This document shows, in pieces, positions 35,756-45,562 of a stretch of DNA of 50,766 nt. The stretch comes from Marinobacter persicus (GTDB taxonomy: Bacteria > Pseudomonadota > Gammaproteobacteria > Pseudomonadales > Oleiphilaceae): assembly GCF_002934325.1 (NCBI RefSeq), contig NZ_PTIV01000027.1, positions 1 to 50,766 on the forward strand, given 5' to 3'. The position numbers and the translations under genes were made by a program. The first letter of the stretch is position 1. Every line of letters starts with the position of its first letter. A model generated the notes under the pieces. That model had not been told where the DNA came from. It saw only the letters and a program-made list of their open reading frames with translations, and made no database searches.

Positions 35756-35785
35756 AAAAAAAAGCCCGGCAATCCGGGCTTTTTT
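35756..35785. terminator. Bidirectional intrinsic terminator between rsd and the FKBP gene
   Basis: AAAAAAGCCCGG pairs with CCGGGCTTTTTT around the loop CAAT, with T-tracts in both directions. It ends rsd and the convergent peptidyl-prolyl isomerase gene. Confidence 0.93.
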
Positions 35786-35802
35786 GTGTTCGGGCGGTGG
35801 GG

Positions 35803-36516
35803 TTACTCGTCGCCCGGGTTTACTGCTAGCAGTTCCACGTCGAAGATCAGCGTCTCATTGGGACCAATGGCCTGGTTGCCACCGGCACCGTATGCCAGGT
35901 CCGCCGGAATGTAGAGCTTGTAGCGGGCGCCTTCACTCATCAGCTGCAGACCTTCGGTCCATCCCGGAATGACCTGGTTCAGGCCGAAAGTGACTGGCTG
36001 GCCACGTTCCCGGGAGCTGTCAAAGACTTCGCCGTTCAGTAGTTTACCGGTGTAATGTACACGGACTTCGTCCTCGGCGGTTGGGCTTTGGCCCTCACCT
36101 TCTTCAATAACTTCGTATTGCAGGCCAGACTCGGTGGTTTTTACCCCTTCACGTTTTGCGTTCTTTGCCAGAAAGGCTTCGCCGGCTTCCTGGTTCTTGC
36201 GAGCCATTTCATCCAGCTCTTGCTGCTGCTTCTTCTGCATTTCCTGTTGGTAAGCGATCAGCGCTTCACGGATTTCATCGCGGCTCAGACGCTTGGTCTT
36301 GTCGTCGCCGGTATGACCGTGCTCGATGCCTTGCAGGAACTGCTCCATCTGCAGGTCGGGCAGGTCGTTGGTCATGCGCTCACCCATAACCAGGCCCATG
36401 CCATAGCTGACTTTCTGTGCCGTGGTCTCCAGGGGCGGGTTTTCCGGCTCTTGCTGGGCTGTGGTGCAGCCAGCCACAAGGCCGGTGATCGCGATTGCGA
36501 GGAAAGTTTTCTTCAT
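35803..36516 (-). CDS. FKBP-type peptidyl-prolyl isomerase, lipoprotein
   Basis: The 237-residue product starts with a lipoprotein signal (FLAIAITGLVAGC, lipobox GLVAGC). It then has an FkpA/Mip-like dimerisation region with a long charged helix (QQEMQKKQQQELDEMARK), and an FKBP domain (VRVHYTGKLLNGEVFDSS, QVIPGWTEGLQLM, YIPADLAYGAGG). It is a periplasmic folding chaperone and isomerase. ATG 36516 follows AAAGGA; an in-frame ATG at 36540 is less likely as it lies before the ribosome binding site. Confidence 0.94.
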   Translation of the reverse strand: MKKTFLAIAITGLVAGCTTAQQEPENPPLETTAQKVSYGMGLVMGERMTNDLPDLQMEQFLQGIEHGHTGDDKTKRLSRDEIREALIAYQQEMQKKQQQELDEMARKNQEAGEAFLAKNAKREGVKTTESGLQYEVIEEGEGQSPTAEDEVRVHYTGKLLNGEVFDSSRERGQPVTFGLNQVIPGWTEGLQLMSEGARYKLYIPADLAYGAGGNQAIGPNETLIFDVELLAVNPGDE

Positions 36517-36536
36517 TGCTGCATCCTTTATCGGGT

Positions 36537-36920
36537 TCATGATTCGTTTTTTACGGGCTGGTCATCCAGTGAGAAGGGCGCGCGATAGGGGGCCTGCCAA
36601 TCCGTTTCCGGGTTGCCCGGCAGATCCTGTCGCCGGCTGGCGTCGCGGCCCTCGATGGCCAGCGCGTTCCATTGGCCTTCCGCCGGTGGGGTGTCAGCAT
36701 AGTGCCAGTTGCCCTCGGTGTCCTGCCACTTAAAGACGATTTCCGGGCCGTCGGTGGAAATCGGTGCCGGAATAAGCCGCTCGAAGGCCGGAATCTCCGA
36801 GTCTATGCCACCAAATGTGGGGGCAGACACCTGTTCAGGGTCTCCAAGCCCAAAAAAAATCAGGACCAGAAGAAGTCCAAGTGCCGGGAAGGCCAGGCGG
36901 ATCAGCCATTTCATCATCAT
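36537..36920 (-). CDS. DUF4124-domain membrane-anchored protein
   Basis: The 127-residue product has an N-terminal membrane segment (LIRLAFPALGLLLVLIFFGL) and a periplasmic DUF4124-type motif (VFKWQDTEGNWHYADTPP). The domain is common in proteobacterial envelope proteins of unknown role. Its start overlaps the stop of the upstream TIGR02444-type gene by four bases (ATGA), so the two are coupled. It precedes the isomerase gene by about 20 bases, so all three may form one operon. Confidence 0.82.
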   Translation of the reverse strand: MMMKWLIRLAFPALGLLLVLIFFGLGDPEQVSAPTFGGIDSEIPAFERLIPAPISTDGPEIVFKWQDTEGNWHYADTPPAEGQWNALAIEGRDASRRQDLPGNPETDWQAPYRAPFSLDDQPVKNES

Positions 36921-37444
36921 GATGAGTGTGCTCCGCTGGCCAGGTGGTCGGCCAGATTGGTGAGGATGGCCCGGACTGGCGGAGTGAGATCCTTCCCGGG
37001 GGCGGCTGCCAGCAGGTTATTCTGGAGAAGCTCTTGGTGATCGCCCCCGGTGTCGGTTTCCGGGGCGCTTTGGCTGAGGGTTGTCCAGGCCAGGGCTAAC
37101 TCCGTTTTCTCTGCTTCCAGCTCCGCTTTGGCCAGCATCTCCCGCAACGGCCCGTGCTGGCTGGAATGCTTGGGAATCGATTTTCTGGCGGAGCGAATAC
37201 GACCGGTTACACGGCCGCGCCACTCTGTTACCTTAGCAGCCTCAACGCCGGCGAACCGCTGTTTTTTTTGCGCCAGCCAGCCGGCACACAGAATACGGGT
37301 GACGCTCCAGCCCCGGGCCTGTAGTTCCAGGCAGGCTTCCACCATCGCCGGATTTTGCCAGCAAGTCAGCGCGTATTGCCACAGCGGGTTATCGGTTGTC
37401 AGGGCTTCCGATAAGTCTAGTGGCTCTGGCTCCAGATGGGGCAT
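36917..37444 (-). CDS. TIGR02444 family protein
   Basis: The 175-residue soluble protein fits the TIGR02444 family, with NPLWQYALTCWQNPAMVEAC, LELQARGWSVTRILCAGWLA and WRGRVTGRIRSARKSI as its conserved text. Function is unknown; members often sit beside an ABC-F ATPase gene, as here, where yheS is divergent only 44 bases away. The ORF is complete and overlaps the next gene by four bases. Confidence 0.85.
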   Translation of the reverse strand: MPHLEPEPLDLSEALTTDNPLWQYALTCWQNPAMVEACLELQARGWSVTRILCAGWLAQKKQRFAGVEAAKVTEWRGRVTGRIRSARKSIPKHSSQHGPLREMLAKAELEAEKTELALAWTTLSQSAPETDTGGDHQELLQNNLLAAAPGKDLTPPVRAILTNLADHLASGAHSS

Positions 37445-37488
37445 GGCTGGACGCGTCCCTGGCGGCTTTTCAGTGATAAAAGAAATCT

Positions 37489-39435
37489 ATGTTAACGATA
37501 ACCGATCTCAGTTTACAACGAGGTGGCGTCTGGTTGCTAGAAGGCGTCAATCTTACCGTCCAGCCCGGGCAGCGGGTTGCTATTGTTGGCGCGAACGGTG
37601 CCGGTAAATCCAGCCTGTTCCAGTTATTGCTGGGGCAACTGGCACCGGAGCAGGGCAATGTGTCCCTGCCCGGCGGCTGTCGCATTGCCCATATGGCCCA
37701 GGAGTTTACGGCCTCTGGTCGCTCGGCCCGCGATTTTGTGCTGGACGGGGATTTCGAACTGAGGCGTATGGAGCAGGCCCTGGCCGAGGCCGAAGCTCGC
37801 GGTGATGATCATGAAGCGGCCCGGATCCATGGCGAGCTGGATGTGCACGAAGCCTGGTCCGCGCCCCGGCGTGCGGAGATGTTGCTGCGTGGGCTTGGCT
37901 TTGCTGACAGTGATTGCGATCGTCCGGTCTCGGCCTTTTCCGGTGGCTGGCGGATTCGTCTGAATCTGGCCCAGGCGCTCATGCGCCCCTCGGACCTGTT
38001 GTTGCTGGACGAACCCACCAACCACCTGGATCTGGATGCCTGCCTGTGGCTGGAGAACTGGCTGCGCCGCTACCCGGGCACGCTACTGTTCATTTCCCAC
38101 GACCGGGATTTCATGGACCGCGTTGCCACCCACCTTGTGCACTTTGATAACCGGAAGCTGGAACTCTACACCGGTAACTATTCAGCGTTTGAAACCCAGC
38201 GCAGCGAACGGCTGGCCCTGCAGCAGGCCAACTACGAGCGCCAGCAGGCTCGCGTTGCCGAGATCCAGCGCTTTATTGACCGCTTCAAGGCCAAGGCCAC
38301 CAAGGCCCGCCAGGCTCAGAGCCGGGTCAAGGCGCTGGAGCGGATGGAGAAAATCGCGCCGGCCCACGTCGACTCGCCTTTCAGCTTCGAGTTCCCCGTT
38401 GCCGACAAGGTCTCCAACCCGTTGCTGTCGATTCGCCACGGCGTGGCGGGCCATGGCGACATTCCCGTGTTGCACGACATCAACGTAACGCTGTTGCCCG
38501 GCACCCGCGTGGGCTTGCTGGGCCCCAACGGCGCCGGTAAATCCACGTTCATGGATGCACTGCGGGGTGCCGGCACCCTTTTGTCCGGCGATCGCACCTG
38601 CGGAGAGCACCTGGCGATTGGCTACTTTGCCCAGGATCAGCTCGAAGCGCTGGATCTGGACGCCAGCCCGTTCCTGCACCTGCAGCGCCTGGCTCCGAAA
38701 GCGTCAGAGCAGAGCATTCGTAACTTTCTCGGCGGCTTTAACTTTCATGGGGATGAGGCGCTTTCCCCCATCCGCTCGTTCTCCGGGGGGGAGAAGGCCC
38801 GGGTGGCGCTGGCCGTGATTACCTGGCAGAAACCGAACCTGTTGCTGCTGGATGAGCCCACCAACCACCTGGATCTGGAAATGCGCCAGGCCCTGACCAT
38901 GGCGTTGCAGAATTTCGAGGGTGCCATCGTGGTGGTCTCGCACGACCGTCACCTGCTGCGCAACACCGTGGACGATTTCTGGCTGGTTTGTGATGGCACG
39001 GTCGATGAGTACGACGGTGACCTGGAAGATTACGAACGTTGGCTGGCCGATCGTCGGAAAGACGAGGAGGCACCGCCCCGGCGGGAGGTGGCGGGGGAAT
39101 CCCCGGAAGCTTCCACCGACAACGCATCAGCGACCCTGACCGCCGACGAGCGCAAGGCCCGCAAGCGCGAGGAAGCGGAGCTGCGTAAAAAACTGAGCCC
39201 CTTCCGTAAGCGCCAGGCCAGTCTGGAAGCGGAGATGGAGAAACTGCAGGCCAAACTGGGTGAGGTGGAGCAGGCCCTGGCCGATCCTGGCATCTATGAT
39301 GACAGCAACAAAGAGCGCCTTAAAACGCTGCTGGGGCAGCAGGCGGAGCTCAAGCGACAACAGGAAATCGTTGAAGGTGACTGGCTGGAGGTCAGTGAAA
39401 CCGTGGAGGAAATGGAAGCAGCGCTGCTGGGGTAA
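37489..39435 (+). CDS. yheS: ABC-F family ATPase (YheS-like)
   Basis: The 648-residue protein has two ABC domains without membrane spans: Walker A sites GANGAGKSSL and GPNGAGKSTF, signature motifs SAFSGGWRIRLNLAQ and RSFSGGEKARVALA, and two DEPTNHLDL boxes. The linker (about 235-300) is arginine- and lysine-rich, and a C-terminal coiled-coil (LRKKLSPFRKRQASLEAEME) ends the protein. ABC-F proteins act on ribosomes, and this subfamily is thought to relieve stalled translation. The start ATG 37489 has only a weak AAAGAAA ribosome binding site. Confidence 0.94.
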   Translation: MLTITDLSLQRGGVWLLEGVNLTVQPGQRVAIVGANGAGKSSLFQLLLGQLAPEQGNVSLPGGCRIAHMAQEFTASGRSARDFVLDGDFELRRMEQALAEAEARGDDHEAARIHGELDVHEAWSAPRRAEMLLRGLGFADSDCDRPVSAFSGGWRIRLNLAQALMRPSDLLLLDEPTNHLDLDACLWLENWLRRYPGTLLFISHDRDFMDRVATHLVHFDNRKLELYTGNYSAFETQRSERLALQQANYERQQARVAEIQRFIDRFKAKATKARQAQSRVKALERMEKIAPAHVDSPFSFEFPVADKVSNPLLSIRHGVAGHGDIPVLHDINVTLLPGTRVGLLGPNGAGKSTFMDALRGAGTLLSGDRTCGEHLAIGYFAQDQLEALDLDASPFLHLQRLAPKASEQSIRNFLGGFNFHGDEALSPIRSFSGGEKARVALAVITWQKPNLLLLDEPTNHLDLEMRQALTMALQNFEGAIVVVSHDRHLLRNTVDDFWLVCDGTVDEYDGDLEDYERWLADRRKDEEAPPRREVAGESPEASTDNASATLTADERKARKREEAELRKKLSPFRKRQASLEAEMEKLQAKLGEVEQALADPGIYDDSNKERLKTLLGQQAELKRQQEIVEGDWLEVSETVEEMEAALLG

Positions 39436-39447
39436 AACCAGCAGCGC
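39421..39447. terminator. Hairpin overlapping the yheS stop codon
   Basis: GCGCTGCTGG (39421-39430) pairs with CCAGCAGCGC (39438-39447) around a 7-base loop that contains the yheS TAA. It also lies just past the end of the convergent ppx gene at 39454. There is no clear T-tract. Confidence 0.6.
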
Positions 39448-39453
39448 ACCGGA

Positions 39454-40992
39454 TTACCGGGTCCGGACTTCCAGGGTGAAGTCCTGGCGGCTCAGGTATT
39501 CCTGCTCGTTCTGCAGGTCGGCCAGGGTCAGCGGACGCTGGCTGAGCCAGTCTTTCGGAAGTTCGACAATCAGCCGGTTTTGGCGGCCATCCAGCGCCAT
39601 CTCGGGTGGCGGCTCATGGTTGCGAGGGTGTTGCAGCAACACCGCGAGGCGTACCAGCACACACAGGTGGCGCAGGCGGGAGCGGTCTTCGGGTTCAATG
39701 TCCTGAAACACGGCGGGTGAGAACTTGCGCCGGTGACCGCGAACCAGTGTCGCCAGGTCTTTCTGGAACTGCTGGCTGAAACCCGGCAGGTCAGAGTAGC
39801 GCAACAGATAGCCGCCGTGTTTGTGGTATTGGCTGTGGGAGATGGTCAAGCCGATTTCGTGCAGCCGGCAGGCCCAGCGCAGCAGGTCTTCGTCGTTGGC
39901 GGTGCGCAGGTCCCAGTGATCCGCCATCTGGTCCCAGGCGGCAATGGCGGTTTCCTCCACCGCCGCGCCGTGTACCTGGTCCACGTGATAGCGCTCCTGG
40001 AGAGCGGCGATGGTGCGCTCGCGCACATCTTCGTGCTGGATACGCCCGACAATGTCATACAAAAGCCCCTCACGCAGGGCGCCATCGGCAAAGGTCATGG
40101 TCTTGATATCCAATGATCGAAAGGCGGCCAGCAGGATGGCAAACCCGGCCGGGAAAATACTCTGGCGCTCGGTACGCACACCCAGATCGGCCAGCTTCTC
40201 GGCCTTGCCCAGACTGATTAACCGCTTGCGCAGCTCTTCCATGGCCTCGCGGGTGATGGTGCCGTCGGTGATTTTCAGGGTGGCCAGTACGTTGGCAATG
40301 GCCTTGATCGACCCTGAGGAACCAACGGAACTCTGCCAGCCAATGGCCCGGTAATGCTGGCGAATGTTAAGCAACTCCTGCTCGGCGTGGGTCACGGCCT
40401 TTTCCATTTGCCGCTTGGTGATCTTGCCGTCGGGAAAGTAGCGGTTGCGGAAAGACACGCAACCCATGTGCAAGCTTTCCATTTCCTGCGGCTCAAAGCG
40501 CTGGCCGATGATGAACTCGGTGCTGCCGCCGCCAATGTCGATGACCAGTCGCCGGCCTTTGTCATCTGATAAGGTATGCGAGACGCCCAGATAGACCAGG
40601 CGGGCTTCCTCCCGGCCGGCAATTACTGCCACCGGATAGCCCAGCACTTCTTCGGCACGGGCGATGAATTCCTGCTTGTTGCGGGCCACTCGCAGCGCAT
40701 TGGTGCCGACAATCTGTACCGCCTCGGAGGGCATGCCCTGCAACCGCTGGGCGAACCGGCCCAGGCATTCCAGTGCCCGTTGCTGGGCCTCTTCGGTCAG
40801 ACAGTTGTTCTCGTCCAGCCCCGCGCCCAGCTGGACCTTTTCACCCATCTTCTCGATGGTCCGGATCTCGCCGTGGACCAGGCGGGCAACCACCATGTGG
40901 AAACTGTTGGAGCCCATGTCGATGGCCGCCAGAAGGTCGGGGGTGGGAGCAGTGTTCTCGGCATTCGTTGTGGCCGTCACGATGGTTGGCAT
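39454..40992 (-). CDS. ppx: Exopolyphosphatase
   Basis: The 512-residue enzyme belongs to the Ppx/GppA family of the actin-like ATPase fold: AAIDMGSNSFHMVVARL is the first phosphate loop, VIDIGGGSTEFIIG the second, followed by a C-terminal HD-type helical domain (LLRWACRLHEIGLTISHSQ). It removes terminal phosphates from polyphosphate; GppA activity is possible. ATG 40992 (MPTIVTATTN) gives the normal length, while the frame is open to 41079; the ribosome binding site is poor at both. trxA is divergent. Confidence 0.93.
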   Translation of the reverse strand: MPTIVTATTNAENTAPTPDLLAAIDMGSNSFHMVVARLVHGEIRTIEKMGEKVQLGAGLDENNCLTEEAQQRALECLGRFAQRLQGMPSEAVQIVGTNALRVARNKQEFIARAEEVLGYPVAVIAGREEARLVYLGVSHTLSDDKGRRLVIDIGGGSTEFIIGQRFEPQEMESLHMGCVSFRNRYFPDGKITKRQMEKAVTHAEQELLNIRQHYRAIGWQSSVGSSGSIKAIANVLATLKITDGTITREAMEELRKRLISLGKAEKLADLGVRTERQSIFPAGFAILLAAFRSLDIKTMTFADGALREGLLYDIVGRIQHEDVRERTIAALQERYHVDQVHGAAVEETAIAAWDQMADHWDLRTANDEDLLRWACRLHEIGLTISHSQYHKHGGYLLRYSDLPGFSQQFQKDLATLVRGHRRKFSPAVFQDIEPEDRSRLRHLCVLVRLAVLLQHPRNHEPPPEMALDGRQNRLIVELPKDWLSQRPLTLADLQNEQEYLSRQDFTLEVRTR

Positions 40993-41255
40993 CCTGTGTG
41001 GCGTGAACTTGGCGGTACTATAAGGGAACTTTGCGGGGGCTGTCAGCAAGTGGCTACGGTCATTACTGATGCGGATCAAACAGGAAGTCCGTACAAGTCA
41101 CTTCACATCCTGATCGGCAATCGCGTAAAGTAGTTGCCTGATGTAAATCGGGCGGTGGTTACTTTGGTGTGCCATCACAATCGCCCGCTACAGTCCACAG
41201 CGACTCCGGCATGGCTGAACAACAGGCCCCGGAGCGCCTGAATCAGGAAAAGGTA

Positions 41256-41582
41256 ATGAGCGGAAATATCGTTAATGTCACCGACGCTTCCTTTGAACAG
41301 GATGTGCTGAAATCCGACGTCCCGGTACTGGTAGATTATTGGGCCGAGTGGTGTGGTCCGTGCAAAATGATCGCGCCGGTTCTGGAAGAAATCGCCGACG
41401 AATACGAAGGCAAGCTCAAGATCTGCAAACTCAACATTGACGAAAACGAGCAGACGCCTCCCAAGTTCAATATCCGTGGTATTCCCACGTTGATGCTGTT
41501 CAAGAACGGCAACGTGGACGCCACCAAGGTGGGTGCCCTGTCCAAGTCACAGCTGGCCGCCTTCCTCGACAGCAACCTCTGA
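41256..41582 (+). CDS. trxA: Thioredoxin 1
   Basis: The 108-residue protein is a standard thioredoxin with the redox site WCGPC (Cys33, Cys36) in [19 protein letters not shown] and the cis-proline loop [12 protein letters not shown]. It reduces cytoplasmic disulphides. ATG 41256 follows AGGAAAAGG and gives the normal family length; upstream in-frame ATGs at 41169 and 41211 are not needed. It precedes rho, the order seen in many gammaproteobacteria, with its own terminator between. Confidence 0.96.
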   Translation: MSGNIVNVTDASFEQDVLKSDVPVLVDYWAEWCGPCKMIAPVLEEIADEYEGKLKICKLNIDENEQTPPKFNIRGIPTLMLFKNGNVDATKVGALSKSQLAAFLDSNL

Positions 41583-41596
41583 TTCATCAGGTTGCC

Positions 41597-41634
41597 CAAA
41601 ACCGCCCCCAGGCCCGGCCTGCGGGCGGTTTTTT
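41597..41634 (+). terminator. Intrinsic terminator after trxA
   Basis: AAAACCGCCC (41598-41607) pairs with GGGCGGTTTT (41623-41632), with a GC-rich inner part and a six-base T run. It separates trxA from the rho leader. Confidence 0.92.
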
Positions 41635-41889
41635 ATTGCCGGCATGCTTCACTGCTCATTTTCGTGCCCAAACCTTGACATTCGCCTGCAAGGTGGCTGA
41701 TCATGCCTCTGCCCGGCGGACGTTTGTTCCCATTCTCTGGCTTCAGCATACTTTCCGGCATCCATCATCACCGGTTGCTCTACTCAGCCAGCATTCAGTT
41801 TTAGCGTTTTATCAGTTCAATTCGTTCAGGGGCGCCCCTGTCATTCCACAAGACGTTTATTACTTCCATTCCTGAAAATCCAACAAACT
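41635..41889 (+). promoter_or_regulatory. rho promoter and leader region
   Basis: This gap of about 255 bases has TTGACA near 41674 as a good -35, with a poor -10 (TGATCA) 17 bp later. The following leader is long, rich in C and poor in G, as expected for a Rho-binding region used in rho autoregulation. Close to the start codon is a perfect 14-bp palindrome, CAGGGGCGCCCCTG (41827-41840). A 79-codon frame here is not convincing. Confidence 0.5.
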
Positions 41890-43152
41890 ATGAATCTTAC
41901 TGAACTCAAGCAGAAATCTGTGCCCGAATTGCTCGATATCGCGCAAGAAATGGGCCTCGATAACCTCGCCCGTTCGCGCAAACAGGATGTCATCTTTACC
42001 ATCCTGAAAAAGCACGCCAAAAGTGGCGAAGACATCTACGGCGATGGTGTACTGGAGATTCTGCAGGATGGCTTCGGCTTCCTTCGTTCCGCCGACGCCT
42101 CCTACCTGGCCGGTCCTGATGACATTTACGTCTCCCCCAGCCAGATCCGCCGTTTCAACCTGCGCACCGGCGATACGGTTGCTGGCAAGATTCGCCCGCC
42201 CAAAGACGGCGAGCGTTATTTTGCCCTGTTGAAGGTTAATGAAATTAACTTCGACAAACCGGACAACGCCCGCAACAAGATCCTGTTCGAGAACCTGACC
42301 CCGCTGTTCCCGGACGAGCGCCTGACCCTGGAAGCCGGTAACGGCAGCACCGAAGACCTGTCTTCCCGGGTCCTGGATCTGGTCGCGCCGATTGGTAAAG
42401 GCCAGCGTGGCCTGATCGTGTCCCCGCCCAAGGCCGGTAAAACCCTGCTGATGCAGAGCATCGCCCAGTCGATCACACGGAACAATCCGGAGTGCCACGT
42501 GATGGTACTGCTGATCGACGAGCGTCCGGAAGAAGTGACCGAGATGCAGCGCACCGTGCGTGGTGAAGTGGTTGCTTCCACCTTCGACGAGCCGCCGGCC
42601 CGTCACGTTCAGGTGGCCGAGATGGTCATCGAGAAGGCCAAGCGTCTGGTTGAGCACAAGAAAGACGTGGTGATCCTGTTGGACTCCATCACCCGTCTGG
42701 CCCGTGCCTACAACACCGTGATTCCGTCCTCGGGCAAGGTGCTGACCGGTGGTGTGGACGCCCATGCCCTGGAAAAGCCGAAGCGTTTCTTTGGTGCGGC
42801 ACGTAACGTGGAAGAAGGCGGCAGCCTGACCATCCTGGCTACCGCGCTGGTGAATACCGGCTCCAAGATGGACGAGGTGATCTACGAGGAGTTCAAGGGC
42901 ACCGGTAACATGGAAGTGCATCTGGACCGCAAGATCGCCGAGAAGCGTGTGTATCCGGCGATCAACATCCGCAGCTCCGGCACCCGCCGCGAGGACCTGC
43001 TGATGTCCGAGGCGGATCTGCAGCGCATGTGGATTCTGCGCAAGCTTCTGCACTCCATGGAAGACGACACCGGGTCTCTGGAGTTCCTGCTGGACAAGCT
43101 CAAGGATACCAAGACCAACGAAGAATTCTTCCTGTCCATGAAGCGCCGTTGA
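41890..43152 (+). CDS. rho: Transcription termination factor Rho
   Basis: The 420-residue hexameric helicase is complete. It has the N-terminal helix bundle ([19 protein letters not shown]), the cold-shock-like primary RNA site ([20 protein letters not shown]), the P-loop [17 protein letters not shown]-loop and R-loop regions ([19 protein letters not shown], then [18 protein letters not shown]). It ends transcripts at C-rich sites. ATG 41890 gives the usual family length. Confidence 0.98.
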   Translation: MNLTELKQKSVPELLDIAQEMGLDNLARSRKQDVIFTILKKHAKSGEDIYGDGVLEILQDGFGFLRSADASYLAGPDDIYVSPSQIRRFNLRTGDTVAGKIRPPKDGERYFALLKVNEINFDKPDNARNKILFENLTPLFPDERLTLEAGNGSTEDLSSRVLDLVAPIGKGQRGLIVSPPKAGKTLLMQSIAQSITRNNPECHVMVLLIDERPEEVTEMQRTVRGEVVASTFDEPPARHVQVAEMVIEKAKRLVEHKKDVVILLDSITRLARAYNTVIPSSGKVLTGGVDAHALEKPKRFFGAARNVEEGGSLTILATALVNTGSKMDEVIYEEFKGTGNMEVHLDRKIAEKRVYPAINIRSSGTRREDLLMSEADLQRMWILRKLLHSMEDDTGSLEFLLDKLKDTKTNEEFFLSMKRR

Positions 43153-43158
43153 TCGTTG

Positions 43159-44646
43159 ATGAAATACAGCGACCTGAGAGACTTCATCGCCCAGCTCGAG
43201 AAGCTGGGCGAGCTCAAGCGCATCAGCGTTGAAGTCGACCCCCACCTGGAAATGACCGAGATCTGCGACCGCACGCTACGGTCGGGCGGTCCGGCTCTGC
43301 TGTTCGAAAATCCCAAAGGCTATGACATGCCGGTACTGGCCAATCTGTTTGGCACCCCCCGGCGGGTGGCCATGGGGATGGGGCAGGAGGATGTCAGCGC
43401 CCTGCGGGAAATTGGCAAGCTGCTGGCCTTTTTGAAGGAACCCGATCCCCCCAAGGGCTTCAAGGACGCCATCGAAAAGCTGCCCGTGTTCCGGCAGGTC
43501 ATGCGCATGAGCCCGAAAGTGCTGCGCTCGGCGCCGTGCCAGCAGGTGGTTATCGAGAAAGACGATGTGGATCTGTACCAGATTCCCGTCCAGCACTGCT
43601 GGCCTGGCGATGCCGGCCCGCTGGTGACCTGGCCACTGGTGATTACCCGTGGCCCGGAAAAAGAGCGCCAGAACCTGGGTATTTATCGTCAACAGGTGAT
43701 TGGTCGTAACCGGCTGATCATGCGTTGGCTCAGCCACCGTGGCGGCGCCCTGGACTACCAGGAATTCCGCAAGGCCAATCCCGACAAGCCCTACCCGGTG
43801 GCCGTGGCCCTGGGTGCGGACCCGGCGACCATTCTGGGTGCCGTGACCCCGGTGCCTGATTCGCTGTCCGAATACGCCTTTGCCGGCCTGCTTCGCGGCA
43901 GTCGCACCGAGTTGGTGCAGGCGGGGTTGAGCGATTTGCAGGTGCCGGCCAGTGCCGAGATCGTGCTGGAAGGCTTTATCTATCCGGGCGACACCGCCCC
44001 GGAAGGCCCGTTTGGCGACCACACTGGCTATTACAACGAGGTGGATGAGTTTCCGGTGTTTACGGTGGAGCGGATCACCCGCCGCCGGGATGCCATCTAT
44101 CACAGCACCTACACCGGTCGTCCGCCCGATGAGCCGGCCATTCTGGGTGTGGCCCTCAACGAAGTGTTTATTCCGATTCTGCAGAAGCAGTTCCCGGAGA
44201 TTGTCGATTTTTACCTGCCGCCGGAAGGCTGTTCCTACCGATTGGCCGTAGTGACCATGAAGAAGCAGTATCCCGGTCATGCCAAGCGGGTGATGATGGG
44301 CGTGTGGTCGTTCCTGCGCCAGTTCATGTACACCAAGTTTGTGATTGTGGTGGACGATGACGTGAACGCCCGCAGCTGGGAAGATGTCATCTGGGCCATG
44401 ACCACGCGCATGGACCCGTCCCGGGACACGGTTTTGGTGGACAACACGCCCATCGACTACCTCGACTTCGCCTCCCCGGTGTCCGGCCTGGGCTCGAAAA
44501 TGGGCCTGGATGCCACCAACAAATGGCCCGGCGAAACCGACCGGGAGTGGGGCACCGCGATCACCATGACCGACGAGGTGAAACAGCGGGTCGATGACAT
44601 CTGGGACAGCCTGGGTATTGAAATTCCCGTCTCCCGCCCCGAGTGA
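43159..44646 (+). CDS. ubiD: 3-octaprenyl-4-hydroxybenzoate carboxy-lyase
   Basis: The 495-residue enzyme is a UbiD-type decarboxylase of ubiquinone synthesis that needs prenylated FMN from UbiX. Family landmarks include [52 protein letters not shown] text (here [17 protein letters not shown]), and [23 protein letters not shown] 43159 lies 6 bases after the rho stop and lacks a strong ribosome binding site, so coupling to rho translation may matter. ubiX is not in the window. Confidence 0.96.
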   Translation: MKYSDLRDFIAQLEKLGELKRISVEVDPHLEMTEICDRTLRSGGPALLFENPKGYDMPVLANLFGTPRRVAMGMGQEDVSALREIGKLLAFLKEPDPPKGFKDAIEKLPVFRQVMRMSPKVLRSAPCQQVVIEKDDVDLYQIPVQHCWPGDAGPLVTWPLVITRGPEKERQNLGIYRQQVIGRNRLIMRWLSHRGGALDYQEFRKANPDKPYPVAVALGADPATILGAVTPVPDSLSEYAFAGLLRGSRTELVQAGLSDLQVPASAEIVLEGFIYPGDTAPEGPFGDHTGYYNEVDEFPVFTVERITRRRDAIYHSTYTGRPPDEPAILGVALNEVFIPILQKQFPEIVDFYLPPEGCSYRLAVVTMKKQYPGHAKRVMMGVWSFLRQFMYTKFVIVVDDDVNARSWEDVIWAMTTRMDPSRDTVLVDNTPIDYLDFASPVSGLGSKMGLDATNKWPGETDREWGTAITMTDEVKQRVDDIWDSLGIEIPVSRPE

Positions 44647-44731
44647 TACAGCATTAAATTTCGATCGGTGAACACCTGGGTGCTTGTGTGCCCTGGTGTT
44701 TGCCGGCTTTTAACTGGAGATTCCCGCCGTT

Positions 44732-45466
44732 ATGGCTTCAGGAAACAACCAACCCCGCGAGCATCAGGCCCGGGTCGTCGATGTACGTTCAATCAGCCAC
44801 GATGTCTATCAGGTGGAACTGGAGCTGCCTGATCGGGAACAGGTGTCTTTTTATGCCGGTCAGTACCTGTCGGTGAACCTGCCGGACGCCGATCCCTGCT
44901 ACTTCTCCATTGCCAGCAGCCCCTCGGCGGAGCGCATTGAGCTGCAGATCCAGGCATCGCCGAAATGGGTCTCTGCCCAGAAGGTGATTGACGCCCTGAC
45001 CTCCGGGGAAGATGTCACCGTCAGTCTGCCCAACGGCAAAGCCTGTCTGGCGAGCCTGCCGGAAAAACCGCTGTTACTGGTGGCCGCCGGTACCGGCTTT
45101 GCCCAGATGAAGAGCCTGGTGGAGTACCTGCGGGAAAACGGTTTCTCACAGCCGGTTAAACTGTTCTGGGGCGTGCGCCGTCACGAGGACATGTACCTGC
45201 GCTCGCTGGCCCAGCAGTGGCATGACGACTGGTCAGCTCTGACCTTTGTGCCGGTGGTCAAGGACGATGAGGACAACGATTGGGAAGGTCACCATGAGCC
45301 CCTGGTGCGGGCGGTGCTTGCCTCTGGCATGGACTGGCAGAACGTGGAAGTGCACGCCAGTGGTTCGCCCACGATGGTTTACACCCTGATGGACGCACTG
45401 CTGGAGCATGGTTTGCCGGAGCAGGCGTTCTTTTCCGATGTGCTGGAGTACGCGCCTCGCACTTAA
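44732..45466 (+). CDS. fre: NAD(P)H-flavin reductase, Fre type
   Basis: The 244-residue protein has a FAD-binding-type barrel (FYAGQYLSVNLPDADPCYFS with the YFSIASSPS flavin motif) and a ferredoxin-reductase NAD-binding domain (LLLVAAGTGFAQMKSLVEYL, VHASGSPTMVYTLMDALLE). It makes reduced flavins, as the E. coli gene next to ubiD does. GGAG lies 13 bases before the ATG, a longish spacing. A good terminator follows. Confidence 0.88.
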   Translation: MASGNNQPREHQARVVDVRSISHDVYQVELELPDREQVSFYAGQYLSVNLPDADPCYFSIASSPSAERIELQIQASPKWVSAQKVIDALTSGEDVTVSLPNGKACLASLPEKPLLLVAAGTGFAQMKSLVEYLRENGFSQPVKLFWGVRRHEDMYLRSLAQQWHDDWSALTFVPVVKDDEDNDWEGHHEPLVRAVLASGMDWQNVEVHASGSPTMVYTLMDALLEHGLPEQAFFSDVLEYAPRT

Positions 45467-45499
45467 ATCTTATTCAGGACTAGACAGCCATACGAATAA

Positions 45500-45538
45500 A
45501 AAAAGGCCGGATGCCTGTTTTCAGCATCCGGCCTTTTT
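45500..45538. terminator. Bidirectional intrinsic terminator between fre and hemY
   Basis: A 15-bp stem (AAAAAGGCCGGATGC with GCATCCGGCCTTTTT) around a 9-base loop, with T-tracts on both strands, ends both the plus-strand fre gene and the minus-strand hem cluster. Confidence 0.95.
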
Positions 45539-45562
45539 GGTGGGCGTTGGGAAAGCCGGGAT

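Noticed and set aside
41636..41875. 79-codon frame in the rho leader
   Set aside because: No ribosome binding site and no conserved pattern; the leader is better explained as regulatory RNA.
41860..43245. 461-codon minus-strand frame opposite rho
   Set aside because: Antisense shadow of rho with no recognisable domain.
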